Below are positions 1-9,574 of a stretch of 51,114 nt of DNA, in pieces. Position 1 is the stretch's first letter; every line of letters starts with the position of its first letter. The stretch comes from Lewinellaceae bacterium (GTDB lineage Bacteria > Bacteroidota > Bacteroidia > Chitinophagales > Saprospiraceae). Position numbers and translations under genes: made by a program. The DNA lies in the NCBI GenBank assembly GCA_024644235.1, contig JAHELJ010000026.1, positions 1-51,114 of the forward strand, in the 5' to 3' direction. Under the pieces are notes generated by a model. The model searched no databases. It was not told where the DNA came from and worked only from the letters and a program-made list of their open reading frames with translations.

Positions 1-346
1 TGCAACTACCTCCCTGACACTGGCCATTATTGGCCGTCCAGGACACATAGGTTAGTTTACCGGTCTGCCCTGAAGTCGACTCGTTGAAGAAATTATGTGT
101 TATAGGGTCAGAATATGTGCCCGGAGGGTAACATAAAGTGGTGGTTGTTCCCCCACTCAGCATGAAAGTTATTTCTAGAGCCTTTGTGTCATTACCATTT
201 ATGGTGTCGATGTTGACGGTGAAGACGTAAGTATATGGTCCAGAACCCATTTCTTCGACCGAATAGTTAGCTGGAAAAATGCAGTCTCCTGCAATCATCT
301 GGAAATGTGCCATACAGAAAAGCAGACACAGGTAGATATACCTCAT
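1..346 (-). CDS. Secreted protein, N-terminal part (cut by window edge), paralogue of the next gene
   Basis: An open frame runs from an ATG at 346 to the left edge of the window, about 115 codons. It begins with a hydrophobic signal peptide (MRYIYLCLLFC, then a cleavage region before GDCIFP). The mature part has conserved Cys and Gly residues (GDCIFP, CYPPGTY, ANNGQCQGG) that match, almost residue for residue, the first 115 residues of the protein encoded at 650-1570. The two are therefore tandem paralogues in the same orientation. The C-terminus is outside the window; by analogy it probably carries a T9SS sorting tail. No enzymatic motif is visible and the function is unknown. It is probably a cell-surface or secreted beta-sandwich protein. 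Confidence 0.75.
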   Translation of the reverse strand, partial: MRYIYLCLLFCMAHFQMIAGDCIFPANYSVEEMGSGPYTYVFTVNIDTINGNDTKALEITFMLSGGTTTTLCYPPGTYSDPITHNFFNESTSGQTGKLTYVSWTANNGQCQGGSC

Positions 347-649
347 GGACTAAATTTGAATTCTTCTTCTTTCTTCTCGCCTACAAGACGGTTCGGAATT
401 GGTATACCACAATGATAACATCTGGATAAGCCGAATTCGAGATTTCCCGGGCTCTCAACCTCGATATTCAGTCAAACAAAGAAATGGCCGGTTTTATGTT
501 TTCCGGCCAAATTATTTAAAGATCTTTTATGTCCTTCTACCCGAGTTTTCACCATGGATCTAATCGCTGCGAGCAATCTAAAATCAGGGAAACTGATTCA
601 GCGCATCGGAACAACGAAGCTGGCGACAAAACCAATCAGTTCTTATGCC
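347..649. other. Intergenic spacer of 303 bp between two tandem paralogues
   Basis: I see no credible gene here. The stretch contains one clear hairpin (listed separately as a terminator) and a T/C-rich tract just upstream of the left paralogue. Short frames crossing the region on the + strand run into the antisense of the neighbouring coding sequence. Confidence 0.6.
478..509 (-). terminator. Probable intrinsic terminator of the T9SS protein gene
   Basis: Seven-base arms TGGCCGG (485-491) and CCGGCCA (503-509) are separated by an 11-base A/T loop. Read on the - strand, the stem is followed by a T-rich stretch (TTTCTTTGTTTG). It lies about 140 bases past the stop codon of the leftward gene at 650. 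The other direction is less T-rich and no gene ends there. Confidence 0.6.
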
Positions 650-1570
650 CTACTTCTCAACCTGACTCAACAACAAGATTTTGAAGGAGCGCAAAGCAGT
701 CTGGAGACTGTACACACCGGGCTTCACATGTCCAATATCAAATCTTGCCCGTCCGTTCTCCATAACGAACTCGACCGGAATCCGCAAGCCAACCGTATTG
801 ACCAGGTAGATCGGACCCGCCTCTTCCAATAAAGCGAGATTGTCTACATAGACAAATCGATCTGTCGGATTCGGATAAGCTCCAGCACCCGGTGCAGCAG
901 CGATTTCAATGGAGGCCATGGCAGAAAATTCATAGCTTCCATCCAGATCTATCGATTTCAGTCGATAAGTAACATTGCCGGGAGGTACGTGCCGGTCAAT
1001 GAACTCATACTCAGCTACTTGATCCGGGCTACCCGCAGACAGAATCGAGCTTACCGGCTCAAATTCGATCATGTCGAAACTTCGTTCGAGGATATAGCGG
1101 TCATGATTGACTTCACTGGCTGTAGACCACCATACGTACACTGCACCATCTTCTTCGTCAACGTTAAAATCGACAAGATGCATTGGCAGTACGGTGTTGT
1201 TGTTAACAGACCCTTCGCCACATTTTCCACCCTGGCAAGCTCCATTATTCGCTGACCACGAAATGTAGCTGATCTGTCCGTACTGGTTACCGTTGCTTTC
1301 ATTGGGAAAGCTGTGGGTAATTATCTCTGTATAAGTACCTGGTGGATAACACACAGTAGCCGTACTTCCACCACTCAGATTATAGGTGATCTCAATTGCT
1401 TTGGTATCATTCCCGGCTACCGTATCCAGATCAATAGTGAATAAGTAGGTGTAAGGTCCGCTTCCCGTCTTGTCGACCGTGTAACTTCCTGGGAAGATAC
1501 AATCGCCGGCAAATAGGGGTAGTGTCAAAAATACGCATACGAGCGCATAGGATAGTTTTCTCACAATCAT
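650..1570 (-). CDS. Secreted protein with T9SS C-terminal sorting domain
   Basis: 306 residues. It has an N-terminal signal peptide (about 1-21, ending LPLFAGD) and a Cys/Gly-rich domain (22-125) shared with the truncated neighbour at 1-346. A middle segment (about 130-225) resembles an FnIII-like domain often placed before sorting domains (YVWWSTASEVNHDRYILERS). The C-terminal type A T9SS tail runs about 230-306 (YPNPTDRFVYV ... GVYSLQ). The YPNPT start and the final beta-strand are typical of cargo exported through the type IX secretion system and held on the outer surface. There are no catalytic motifs. The start ATG at 1570 is the only one giving a signal peptide. Export by T9SS is well supported; biological role unknown. 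Confidence 0.85.
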   Translation of the reverse strand: MIVRKLSYALVCVFLTLPLFAGDCIFPGSYTVDKTGSGPYTYLFTIDLDTVAGNDTKAIEITYNLSGGSTATVCYPPGTYTEIITHSFPNESNGNQYGQISYISWSANNGACQGGKCGEGSVNNNTVLPMHLVDFNVDEEDGAVYVWWSTASEVNHDRYILERSFDMIEFEPVSSILSAGSPDQVAEYEFIDRHVPPGNVTYRLKSIDLDGSYEFSAMASIEIAAAPGAGAYPNPTDRFVYVDNLALLEEAGPIYLVNTVGLRIPVEFVMENGRARFDIGHVKPGVYSLQTALRSFKILLLSQVEK

Positions 1571-1679
1571 AATGAATTCTTCTTGTTCTAAAGACGATTA
1601 AATTTGCAAAAACCACACCAATTCATGTAGATACATCGAATTTTGTCAACTTTTCCTTAAAAAGCAGGTTAAAATAGGC

Positions 1680-3503
1680 GTGAAACGTAGCAAAAAAGAG
1701 GTTGAGATAGGATTTCTGGCTAGTGCCAAGTCACTTAAATATTTGCCGAAATTCTTTGCAATGATCTGGGGCACAAATAAAGCTTTATTCGTGGCCAACA
1801 TTGCGGCCAGGCTCTTGCAAGCCACTATTCCTGTCTTTGTCCTGTGGGTTGGAAAATTGCTGATCGATGAGATCGTGTTGCAGATCGGTACGGAGGAAAA
1901 GTCGTTTCAACTTATCTGGATTTACCTGGCCATCGAATTTGGTTTGGCTCTGCTCTCCGATTTGCTCAGCCGTATTATCAACCTCGTAGACGCATTGTTG
2001 GGTGACCTCTACGCCAACCACTCTTCGGTGGAGCTGATTCAGAAGGCTGCTTCCATGGATCTTGCTCAATTTGAGGACCCGAATTTCTACGACAAACTGG
2101 AACGCGCCAGGCGACAAACTACCGGTAGGGTCACTCTAATGACAATGGTGCTCTCCCAGTTTCAAGACATCATTACCGTGATAACGTTGGCTGCTGGTTT
2201 GATTGTCTTTGCTCCACTATTAATTGTGCTTCTTATAGTAGCCATCGTGCCAAGCTTTTTGAACGAGGCGTATTTCAGCCGGTCTGGCTATTCCTTGGTT
2301 CGAAGTTGGACTCCGGAACGGCGTGAATTGGATTATGTAAGATTCATTGGAGCCAGCGACGTCACTGCCAAGGAAATAAAGCTATTTGGATTGGCTGATT
2401 TTCTAAGTGAACGCTTCCGAAAGTTAGCCCACAAGTACTACCTGGCTAATCGAAAGCTGGCTATACAACGTACAATATGGGGAAGCATCTTTCATATCAT
2501 CGGTGACCTGGCCTATTATGGAGCATACGTTTTGATCATTATCCGGACGGTTGCCGGTATTCTCACCATAGGTGACCTTACTTTTCTCTCTGGATCTTTT
2601 GCACGGCTACGTAGTCAATTACAAGGGATCTTCTCACGATTCTCCCGCATCACTGAGAGTTCGCTTTATCTGCAGGACTATTTTTCGTTTATGGAAATAA
2701 AGCCAAGGATGGGCTTGGAGGTAGGCAGACTGAAGTTTCCTGAAATCATTCAGACAGGTTTTCGATTTGACGGGGTTGGGTTTAAATACCCGGGATCGGA
2801 GAACTGGGCGGTAAGGAATGTAAGCTTTACCCTGGATCCGGGAGAAAAACTGGCCCTTGTGGGAGAAAATGGAGCCGGCAAAACCACACTGGTAAAGCTC
2901 TTGGCTCGTCTTTATGATCCAACAGAGGGAACAATTACTCTTGATGGGATAGATATTCGGGAGTACGATCTGGTTAGCTACCGCCGGGCCATTGGCGTCA
3001 TCTTTCAGGATTATGTGAAGTATTATTTTACCGCCAGGGAAAATATCGCAGTAGGTCATATTGAGGAATTAGAGAACCGGGAGCAAATTGAATTTGCAGC
3101 CAACCAAAGTCTGGCGGATCAGGTGATAGATAAACTGCCAAAGCGGTACCAGCAGGTTTTAGGCAAACGGTTCGCAGAAGGAAAAGAACTTTCGGGAGGT
3201 GAATGGCAGAAGATTGCCCTTGCCAGAGCCTATATGAAGGATTCAAAGTTGTTGATTCTGGATGAGCCTACTGCCACGCTCGATGCCCGGGCAGAATATG
3301 AAGCTTTTCAACGGTTCGCCGAGCTGACAGTAGGAAAAACAGCTGTGTTAATTTCCCATCGGTTTAGCACGGTGCGCATGGCAGATCGAATACTGGTGCT
3401 GAAGAATGGGGAGGTTCTTGAACTTGGATCACACGAGGAGTTGCTTCAACTCAACGGATTATACGCAGAACTATTTCAACTGCAAGCAGCCGGATACCGG
3501 TAG
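1680..3503 (+). CDS. ABC transporter, fused permease and ATPase (type I exporter)
   Basis: 607 residues from a GTG start. The N-terminal half (about 25-330) has about six hydrophobic segments of a type I exporter membrane domain. The nucleotide-binding domain has Walker A GENGAGKT (395-402), Q-loop Gln443, signature LSGGE (504-508), Walker B LLILDEP (524-530) and the H-loop His560. All ATPase residues are present, so it should be active as a homodimer or with a partner half. The substrate cannot be read from the sequence; relatives export lipids, peptides or drugs. It is 54 bases upstream of the sulfatase gene on the same strand and could be co-transcribed, but nothing shows a shared function. 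An ATG start at residue 28 is possible but would cut into the first helix. Confidence 0.9.
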   Translation: MKRSKKEVEIGFLASAKSLKYLPKFFAMIWGTNKALFVANIAARLLQATIPVFVLWVGKLLIDEIVLQIGTEEKSFQLIWIYLAIEFGLALLSDLLSRIINLVDALLGDLYANHSSVELIQKAASMDLAQFEDPNFYDKLERARRQTTGRVTLMTMVLSQFQDIITVITLAAGLIVFAPLLIVLLIVAIVPSFLNEAYFSRSGYSLVRSWTPERRELDYVRFIGASDVTAKEIKLFGLADFLSERFRKLAHKYYLANRKLAIQRTIWGSIFHIIGDLAYYGAYVLIIIRTVAGILTIGDLTFLSGSFARLRSQLQGIFSRFSRITESSLYLQDYFSFMEIKPRMGLEVGRLKFPEIIQTGFRFDGVGFKYPGSENWAVRNVSFTLDPGEKLALVGENGAGKTTLVKLLARLYDPTEGTITLDGIDIREYDLVSYRRAIGVIFQDYVKYYFTARENIAVGHIEELENREQIEFAANQSLADQVIDKLPKRYQQVLGKRFAEGKELSGGEWQKIALARAYMKDSKLLILDEPTATLDARAEYEAFQRFAELTVGKTAVLISHRFSTVRMADRILVLKNGEVLELGSHEELLQLNGLYAELFQLQAAGYR

Positions 3504-3557
3504 GATCTGTCTGTTTTTCTCTCTACCTTCATTCCGTTGTAAAACTGTTTTGAACTT

Positions 3558-5126
3558 TTGAGATACATAAGCCTTCCTCTTGTCCTGCTCTGTTGTATTC
3601 TTCCATTCATGTGGAAGTGCAGCTCAACTTCCACATCTATCGACAACAGACCCAATATTATCATCATTATGGCTGACGATATGGGATTCTCAGATATTGG
3701 ATGCTACGGCTCGGAAATTGAAACTCCTCATCTAGATGCACTGGCTGCCAATGGTGTCCGTTTTACCCAATTTTATAATGCAGCGCGCTGTTGTCCCACC
3801 CGGGCTGCCCTCCTTACCGGTCTCTACCCTCACCAGGCAGGCCTGGGTTCGATGGTGACACATTCCGGCAACCGGAGGGAGCAAGGCGCTTACCAGGGAT
3901 ACCTTCGGACTGACAGCTGCATGACTATAGCTGAGGCGATTAAATCCGCCGAATATCGATCGTATATGTCGGGAAAATGGCATGTCGGAGAGTACCCCGA
4001 ATCCTGGCCGCGACAACGGGGTTTTGACAAATACTGGGGTCTCATTAGCGGAGCGAGCAGCTACTATGAAATAATCAAAGATCAGCCTCGTGAAAGAGTA
4101 ATGGTCTTGAATGATGACCGCTGGGAACCGGCCGACACCGGATTCTACATGACAGATGCGACTACTGATTATGCCCTTCGATGGCTTAGGGAACACCAGT
4201 CCGAATCTCCGGATCAGCCCTATTTCCTCAATGTAGCATATACCGCTCCCCATTGGCCGCTGCATGCTCTACCTGAAGACATAGATAAGTATGAAGACCG
4301 CTACCACATCGGATGGGATAGTCTGCGACGCCTTCGTTATCAAAATCAGAAAGAACTTTCGCTTTTTGCCCGGCAACCTGAGTTGTCCGCAAGGCCTGAA
4401 AGCATTGCCTCCTGGGAATCGATTCCTGATAAGGATCACTGGAGTCGCCGCATGGCTGTGTACGCTGCCATGATAGACAGGATGGATCAGGGGATCGGAC
4501 GGATTATCAACCAGGTGGAATCAGATGGTGATCGTGATAATACCCTCATCGTATTCCTCTCGGATAATGGAGGGTGTGCCGAAGAAATTACCGGACGGAA
4601 TCTACACAATCCGCAAAGTGCGATCGGAAGCCGTGGCTCCTATGTAGCATATCGTGAGCCATGGGCCAACGCCTCCAATACTCCTTTTCGCTACTATAAG
4701 CAATGGACTCATCAGGGTGGAATTCTGACCCCATTTATTCTGTCATATCCCAAAGCTGGCTTGACCAAAGGCTCGGTTATCGATGCACCCGCACATGTGA
4801 TCGATCTGATGCCCACTATCTTAAGTCTTGCGAATTCATCTTATCCAAAAAATCACGCTATCCCAATGGAAGGAGTCAATCTATTTGAAGTCATCGCACA
4901 ATCTGATCTTGAACGAACCCTTTACTGGGAACACATTGGAAACCAAGCAATACTAAAATATCCATGGAAAGCTGTCTCGTCAAGAGGCGAAAGCTGGGAG
5001 CTTTACAACCTTGAAGATGATCCTGCTGAGATGCATGATCAAGCAGCGAGGGAGCCCGAATTGCTAGCAGAAAAGATCCGGCTATGGCAGCTATGGGCAG
5101 CAAAAGTCGGAGTAAGTCGCAACTGA
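3558..5126 (+). CDS. Arylsulfatase (S1 family, formylglycine type)
   Basis: 522 residues from a TTG start, chosen because it adds an N-terminal export signal (RYISLPLVLLCCILPF); the next in-frame ATGs lie inside or after it. A Cys at about 21 followed by SSTSTS could be a lipoprotein site, but Lys at -1 is unusual. Metal-binding Asp40-Asp41 (IIIIMADDMG) is followed by the sulfatase signature CCPTRAALLTG. Cys78 of C-x-P-x-R is the residue that family members convert to formylglycine. Later metal and substrate motifs (SGKWHVGE, LSDNGG) are present. It should hydrolyse sulfate esters outside the cytoplasm, probably on a sulfated glycan. Its neighbour is a GH67 glucuronidase, which suggests a sulfated uronic-acid-containing polysaccharide. 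A formylglycine-generating enzyme must be encoded elsewhere. Confidence 0.9.
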   Translation: MRYISLPLVLLCCILPFMWKCSSTSTSIDNRPNIIIIMADDMGFSDIGCYGSEIETPHLDALAANGVRFTQFYNAARCCPTRAALLTGLYPHQAGLGSMVTHSGNRREQGAYQGYLRTDSCMTIAEAIKSAEYRSYMSGKWHVGEYPESWPRQRGFDKYWGLISGASSYYEIIKDQPRERVMVLNDDRWEPADTGFYMTDATTDYALRWLREHQSESPDQPYFLNVAYTAPHWPLHALPEDIDKYEDRYHIGWDSLRRLRYQNQKELSLFARQPELSARPESIASWESIPDKDHWSRRMAVYAAMIDRMDQGIGRIINQVESDGDRDNTLIVFLSDNGGCAEEITGRNLHNPQSAIGSRGSYVAYREPWANASNTPFRYYKQWTHQGGILTPFILSYPKAGLTKGSVIDAPAHVIDLMPTILSLANSSYPKNHAIPMEGVNLFEVIAQSDLERTLYWEHIGNQAILKYPWKAVSSRGESWELYNLEDDPAEMHDQAAREPELLAEKIRLWQLWAAKVGVSRN

Positions 5127-5162
5127 TTGTTGCCATTATTTACCTTCAGAACTATTTCAAAA

Positions 5163-7319
5163 ATGAAGCAAAAAATTTCTCTGTTGTTGATTGCAACGCT
5201 TTTCCTCGGTCTGGGAGCTTTGGGTGAAAATGGTTATAGACTGTGGTTGCGTTTTGACCAGATTGAAGATGAGCTGCTTCGGACTCGCTACCAACAGCAA
5301 ATCCAGCAAATACGTTTCGAAGGAAATTCTCCGATCTTAAGTACCGCCGCAAGAGAGTTAACGCATGGGCTATCAGCACTACTTGGTAAAGAACTAAACG
5401 CGGGAGCCGAAGACCTACAGCAGCCGGGTGTAGTGGTTGGTATCACCGGCAACTCGACCATTCTCGATCAGCTACTCAGTCTGGAAGACAAACAATCGTT
5501 GATGGCAGAAGGCTTTCTGATTCTAACCAGGCAAAATCAAATTGTATTGGCAGCAAATGATGACAGAGGTGTGCTCTACGGAGTCTTTCACCTGCTTCGT
5601 CTCATCCAGTTGCACGAATCTCTAGATGATCTTCACATTATTCAAAATCCAAAGTTGCAGCGTCGCATCCTTAATCACTGGGATAATCTCGATAGAACGG
5701 TTGAGCGTGGATATGCTGGGTTCTCCATCTGGAATTGGCATGAACTGCCGGATTTCATCGATGATCGCTACCTCGATTACGCCAGGGCCAACGCATCCAT
5801 CGGCATCAACGGAGCCGTGGTGACCAATGTAAATGCTAACGCCCTGATCTTTCGATCAGATTACATCGCCAAGGCGGCAGCTTTAGCTGATGTCTTCCGG
5901 CCTTATGGTATCAGACTCTATCTAACAGCACGTTTTAGTGCCCCTATAGAGTTGGGAGGCTTATCTACAGCCGATCCTTTAGACACAGATGTTAAGCGGT
6001 GGTGGAGCGAAAAGGTAGAAGAAATTTACACACTCATTCCAGATTTTGGGGGGTTCCTGGTAAAAGCGAACTCAGAGGGTCAACCAGGTCCGCAGGAATA
6101 CGGTAGAAATCACGCCGATGGCGCTAATCTGCTTGCTGATGCGCTCGCTCCCCACGATGGTATCGTGATGTGGCGAGCATTCGTATATAGCAGTGAGGAA
6201 CCCGAAGACCGAGCAAAGCAGGCCTACAATGAGTTTGTCCCTCTCGATGGAAAGTTTCGGGACAACGTACTCATCCAGGTAAAAAATGGACCCATTGACT
6301 TCCAGCCCCGGGAGCCGATTCACCCGTTATTTGGTGCCATGCCGAATACTCCCCTGATGATGGAGTTTCAAATCACTAAAGAATATCTTGGGCAAGGCAC
6401 CCACCTCGTCGGTCTTTCACCCTTCTTCGAAGAAGTTCTCCGCACCGACACGTATGTTGAGGGAGAAGGTTCTTTGGTTGCAAATGTTATCGACGGTTCA
6501 CTGCATGGTCATACACTGACTGGGATTGCAGGAGTTGCCAACATAGGTACTGCCTTCAACTGGACTGGTCACTTGTTTGGACAAGCGGACTGGTATGCCT
6601 TCGGTCGACTGGCCTGGGATCCCTATTTGTCATCTGCTAAAATCTACCAGGAATGGATAAAGATGACTTTGACGCACGACCAAGATGCTCAGGCGATAAT
6701 TGGAGACATGTTGCTCTCCTCGCACGAGACCTGTGTTCGATATATGACTCCGATTGGTCTTCACCACATCATGGGACCCGGACATCACTATGGTCCCGGG
6801 CCATGGGTGTCTAAAATGCCGCGAGCCGACTGGACTTCAGTCTACTATCACAAAGCTGATTCTTCTGGTTTGGGATTCGATCGCACGGAATCTGGCAGTA
6901 ATGCTCTTGAGCAATATCGTCCAAACCTGGCTAAGGTCTACCGGGATCTGGATCATTGCCCTTTGGAATTCCTGCTTTGGTTCCATCATGTTTCATGGGA
7001 TCATCCCTTATCCAGCGGCAACACACTTTGGAACGAGCTATGCCTGCAATATGATCAGGGGGCAAGAGAAGTGTCTCAGCTTCGGCAACGATGGGACCAA
7101 GTGGAATCGTACATCGATAAAGAGCGATTCAGACAGGTAGCTATGCATTTGCAAATTCAGGAGAAAGAGGCACGATGGTGGAGAGATGCTTGCATCAGTT
7201 ACTTTCAATCATTTTCGAACCGGCCTCTTCCCAGGGGATTACGTCAACCTGAACATGACCTTTCCCACTACGAATCACTGATCTTCCCCTATGCTCCAGG
7301 CATCAGACCAAGGTGGTGA
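5163..7319 (+). CDS. Alpha-glucuronidase, GH67
   Basis: 718 residues from the ATG at 5163, preferred over an in-frame TTG at 5127 because it begins directly with the signal peptide MKQKISLLLIATLFLGLG. The mature start ENGYRLWLRF is a hallmark of GH67. The TIM-barrel part holds ERGYAGFSIWNWHELP (181-196) and the three carboxylates expected at the active site: Glu305 in KANSEG as general acid, Asp379 in KNGPIDF and Glu401 in MMEFQITKEYLG. GH67 enzymes remove (4-O-methyl)glucuronic acid from the non-reducing end of xylo-oligosaccharides. The predicted signal peptide puts this copy in the periplasm. It lies 36 bases after the sulfatase and converges, with five bases between stops, on the facing epimerase gene. 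The downstream lactonase, dehydrogenases and epimerases could process the released uronate. Confidence 0.93.
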   Translation: MKQKISLLLIATLFLGLGALGENGYRLWLRFDQIEDELLRTRYQQQIQQIRFEGNSPILSTAARELTHGLSALLGKELNAGAEDLQQPGVVVGITGNSTILDQLLSLEDKQSLMAEGFLILTRQNQIVLAANDDRGVLYGVFHLLRLIQLHESLDDLHIIQNPKLQRRILNHWDNLDRTVERGYAGFSIWNWHELPDFIDDRYLDYARANASIGINGAVVTNVNANALIFRSDYIAKAAALADVFRPYGIRLYLTARFSAPIELGGLSTADPLDTDVKRWWSEKVEEIYTLIPDFGGFLVKANSEGQPGPQEYGRNHADGANLLADALAPHDGIVMWRAFVYSSEEPEDRAKQAYNEFVPLDGKFRDNVLIQVKNGPIDFQPREPIHPLFGAMPNTPLMMEFQITKEYLGQGTHLVGLSPFFEEVLRTDTYVEGEGSLVANVIDGSLHGHTLTGIAGVANIGTAFNWTGHLFGQADWYAFGRLAWDPYLSSAKIYQEWIKMTLTHDQDAQAIIGDMLLSSHETCVRYMTPIGLHHIMGPGHHYGPGPWVSKMPRADWTSVYYHKADSSGLGFDRTESGSNALEQYRPNLAKVYRDLDHCPLEFLLWFHHVSWDHPLSSGNTLWNELCLQYDQGAREVSQLRQRWDQVESYIDKERFRQVAMHLQIQEKEARWWRDACISYFQSFSNRPLPRGLRQPEHDLSHYESLIFPYAPGIRPRW

Positions 7320-7324
7320 CCAAG

Positions 7325-8242
7325 CTATAGATCTTTAGTGATGTACCGGCTTAGCATCAGAGCGGTATCCCGATAAGCCTGGTCAAGGTCAGACACATTG
7401 GATTCTTCTCCTCCAATGTCAATGCCAAAATATCCCTGAAAGTCGATTCTATCCAATGTTTGGAAGAAGGAATCCCAGTCAATGCGTCCCTCCCCCATTG
7501 CCAGATGCTCCATCTGCTCACCTCCATTATCCGACACATGAATGTAATCCGTATATGCTGCACTACGGATTTGACTTAAGGAGAGATTCTCTCTAAGGGC
7601 AAACAAGTTTGCCGTGTCAAAATTGAATCGAAAGTTTTTACGATTGACTGCGCGAGCAAAGTAGAGGAAGTCTCCTACTGTCGATCCAATGACTCCTAGC
7701 GCCGGATGCAGATGAAATGACAAGTCATATCGAGAGGCAATGTCGCAGACCTGCCGATAGGTGGAAATCAAATCTTTCCAATATGCACTCCATTCCAGCT
7801 TAGCAGGAAAGGTTACATTATTCAAAATGATCTCATCGTAATGCCTCACTACCGGTATGTCATCTCTAAATTGGTACGGAGGAAGAGGACCATTGTCGAT
7901 CACGCCTTTAGCCCTAAGTAACTGGGCTATTTCACATCCCATCTCAAACAACTTAAGGTTATGTTCCCGGGTCTGCCGATCAGGCGAGGAAAGTCCCGGT
8001 AAGACAATGCAAAAAAATGGCACCGAAAGTCCACGTCGATCCACTTCTTGCAGAATCGAATGGCGAATGGAGTAAACCTCGTTCAGGTGCTCTTTGCGAA
8101 TACCCTCCAACTCCACACTTTGAAATCCCAAATCATCCATCTCCTCCAGGTGCCTGTTAGTGTCGCCCGCAGGTGGCGGATAGCCATACTTGGTGATTAC
8201 ATGTAAATAAGCGCAAACGATATTTGACGGGAACTTGCTCAC
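7325..8242 (-). CDS. TIM-barrel sugar-phosphate isomerase/epimerase family protein
   Basis: 305 residues from a GTG start, four bases after the stop of the transporter gene, so the two are probably co-translated. Features of the xylose-isomerase-like/AP-endonuclease-2 fold are visible: VELEGIRKEH near the N-terminus, an internal Glu/His series (LEWSAYW, FHLHPALG, FNFDTANLF, IHVSDNGGEQME, GRIDWDSFF) and FQGYFGIDIGGEE near the C-terminus. These supply the usual Glu, Asp, His and Glu metal ligands. There is no signal peptide, so it is cytoplasmic. Family members epimerise or isomerise keto-sugars or inositol derivatives. The exact substrate cannot be told; uronate or a keto-sugar produced by the neighbours is likely. 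Confidence 0.82.
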   Translation of the reverse strand: MSKFPSNIVCAYLHVITKYGYPPPAGDTNRHLEEMDDLGFQSVELEGIRKEHLNEVYSIRHSILQEVDRRGLSVPFFCIVLPGLSSPDRQTREHNLKLFEMGCEIAQLLRAKGVIDNGPLPPYQFRDDIPVVRHYDEIILNNVTFPAKLEWSAYWKDLISTYRQVCDIASRYDLSFHLHPALGVIGSTVGDFLYFARAVNRKNFRFNFDTANLFALRENLSLSQIRSAAYTDYIHVSDNGGEQMEHLAMGEGRIDWDSFFQTLDRIDFQGYFGIDIGGEESNVSDLDQAYRDTALMLSRYITKDL

Positions 8243-8246
8243 TTCT

Positions 8247-9479
8247 CTATCCGATCATGCCCTGGATTCCTGCTATGGTCATAAAAATCGTGAACAACAA
8301 AATGAGTCCCATGATCAGATTTCGGCCTGGGGTAGCCAGGTATTCTTTCATAAGGGATTTTCGATTGATTAATAAAAGCATCAAAATCAAAATAAGTGGA
8401 GTAGCTAGCAATGTACCTGCTTGCGAGAGGATCATAACAAAGACGGGCCGACCTCCAAAAATGGGCACCACCAGGCCAAGCAAGACACCAAACAATACCA
8501 AAAGCCGGGAAGAAACCGAACGCATGTCGCGTTTCACACCCCGGTAATCTGCAATGAGCCAGGGTGCTAAAAGCACGATAGGAAAAAGCGAGGATAGTCC
8601 TGCACAGACGATACCAGCCACAAATATTGAAATCGCAAACCTTCCTGCCAGTGGCTCAAGAAGGCTGACCATATCTATTGCATTCTCAATTCTTAGGCCG
8701 CGGGGAAATAAGGTGCCAGCTGCAGCAGCCATGACCGCCAGGCTAAGTAAAAACATCAATGTGGCTGAAATGGCTGCATCCTTTTTTTCCTGTTTCAGAT
8801 CTTTGATTGTCCACCCTTTTTCCTGCACCAGGATCGATCTCACAACATAGAGAATTCCACCCATGGTAGTGCCGACCATCCCTGCCATCAAAAGCAGTCC
8901 TTCCGAATCCTCAGGGATGTAAGGTGTAAGTCCTCTTAGCAATTCGATTGGTGTGGGAACCACCATGAACATTGTCAGGACAAAACACAAACCCATCAAT
9001 GAAACAAAGACTATCAATACCTTCTCAAAAAACCTGTGCCGGCCCTGCCAGAATATCCAATAGATCAGCCCTCCAAAGATCGCAGCCATCAGGATCGGGG
9101 AAAACCCCTCTCCAGATGCAGTAAGCGGCCTTGACCACTCCTGTACAACTTGCACAATCACCGCCATCACTCCCATACAAGATACCCACTCACTAATCAG
9201 CAACGACGCAAGGACCAGAAGAGCCACCGGGCTGCCGAAAAATTCACGAAAACTCTGCAGAACGGTCCGGCCTGTCACAATTGTGTACTGCCCAAAAACC
9301 ATGATCAGGAAAAAAGTGAATATGCAGGAGATCAAAACCGGCAGGATGAGTTGCAATCCATAGCTGGCCCCTGCAACGGCCATAGTGGTGATGCTTCCCG
9401 TGCCGATATTGTAACCAATTAGGAATAGTCCCGGACTAATAGATATCAAGAAGACAAGGAACTTCCGCATAAACACCAT
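8247..9479 (-). CDS. NRAMP-family membrane transporter lacking the metal-site residues
   Basis: 410 residues with about eleven hydrophobic segments and a LeuT/NRAMP-type start (SPGLFLIGYNIGTGS). In metal-transporting NRAMP proteins helix 1 carries a DPGN motif and helix 6 a Met-Pro-His-Asn motif. Here the aligned positions read IGTG (about 25-28) and TTMGG, so the Asp, Asn and Met metal ligands are missing. Fold membership is supported, but Mn/Fe transport is doubtful. The gene sits four bases before an epimerase gene and within a run of sugar-oxidising enzymes, so an organic substrate such as a uronate or sugar acid is a reasonable inference. A 95-base gap separates it from the upstream T9SS gene. 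Confidence 0.78.
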   Translation of the reverse strand: MVFMRKFLVFLISISPGLFLIGYNIGTGSITTMAVAGASYGLQLILPVLISCIFTFFLIMVFGQYTIVTGRTVLQSFREFFGSPVALLVLASLLISEWVSCMGVMAVIVQVVQEWSRPLTASGEGFSPILMAAIFGGLIYWIFWQGRHRFFEKVLIVFVSLMGLCFVLTMFMVVPTPIELLRGLTPYIPEDSEGLLLMAGMVGTTMGGILYVVRSILVQEKGWTIKDLKQEKKDAAISATLMFLLSLAVMAAAAGTLFPRGLRIENAIDMVSLLEPLAGRFAISIFVAGIVCAGLSSLFPIVLLAPWLIADYRGVKRDMRSVSSRLLVLFGVLLGLVVPIFGGRPVFVMILSQAGTLLATPLILILMLLLINRKSLMKEYLATPGRNLIMGLILLFTIFMTIAGIQGMIG

Positions 9480-9574
9480 TTAGAAAGTGGTTATCAATTT
9501 ATGACTTCCGGACGCAGGAATAAAATAGAAATAGTAGAAAATTGTGATGACGATGCCGACAGGTGATAGTTTGC

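Noticed and set aside
5141-5148. TACCTTCA ahead of the GH67 start, also at 3523-3530 ahead of the sulfatase, as a Bacteroidota -7 element
   Set aside because: Both resemble TAnnTTTG only partly and neither has a TTTG element about 19 bases upstream, so promoters are not called.
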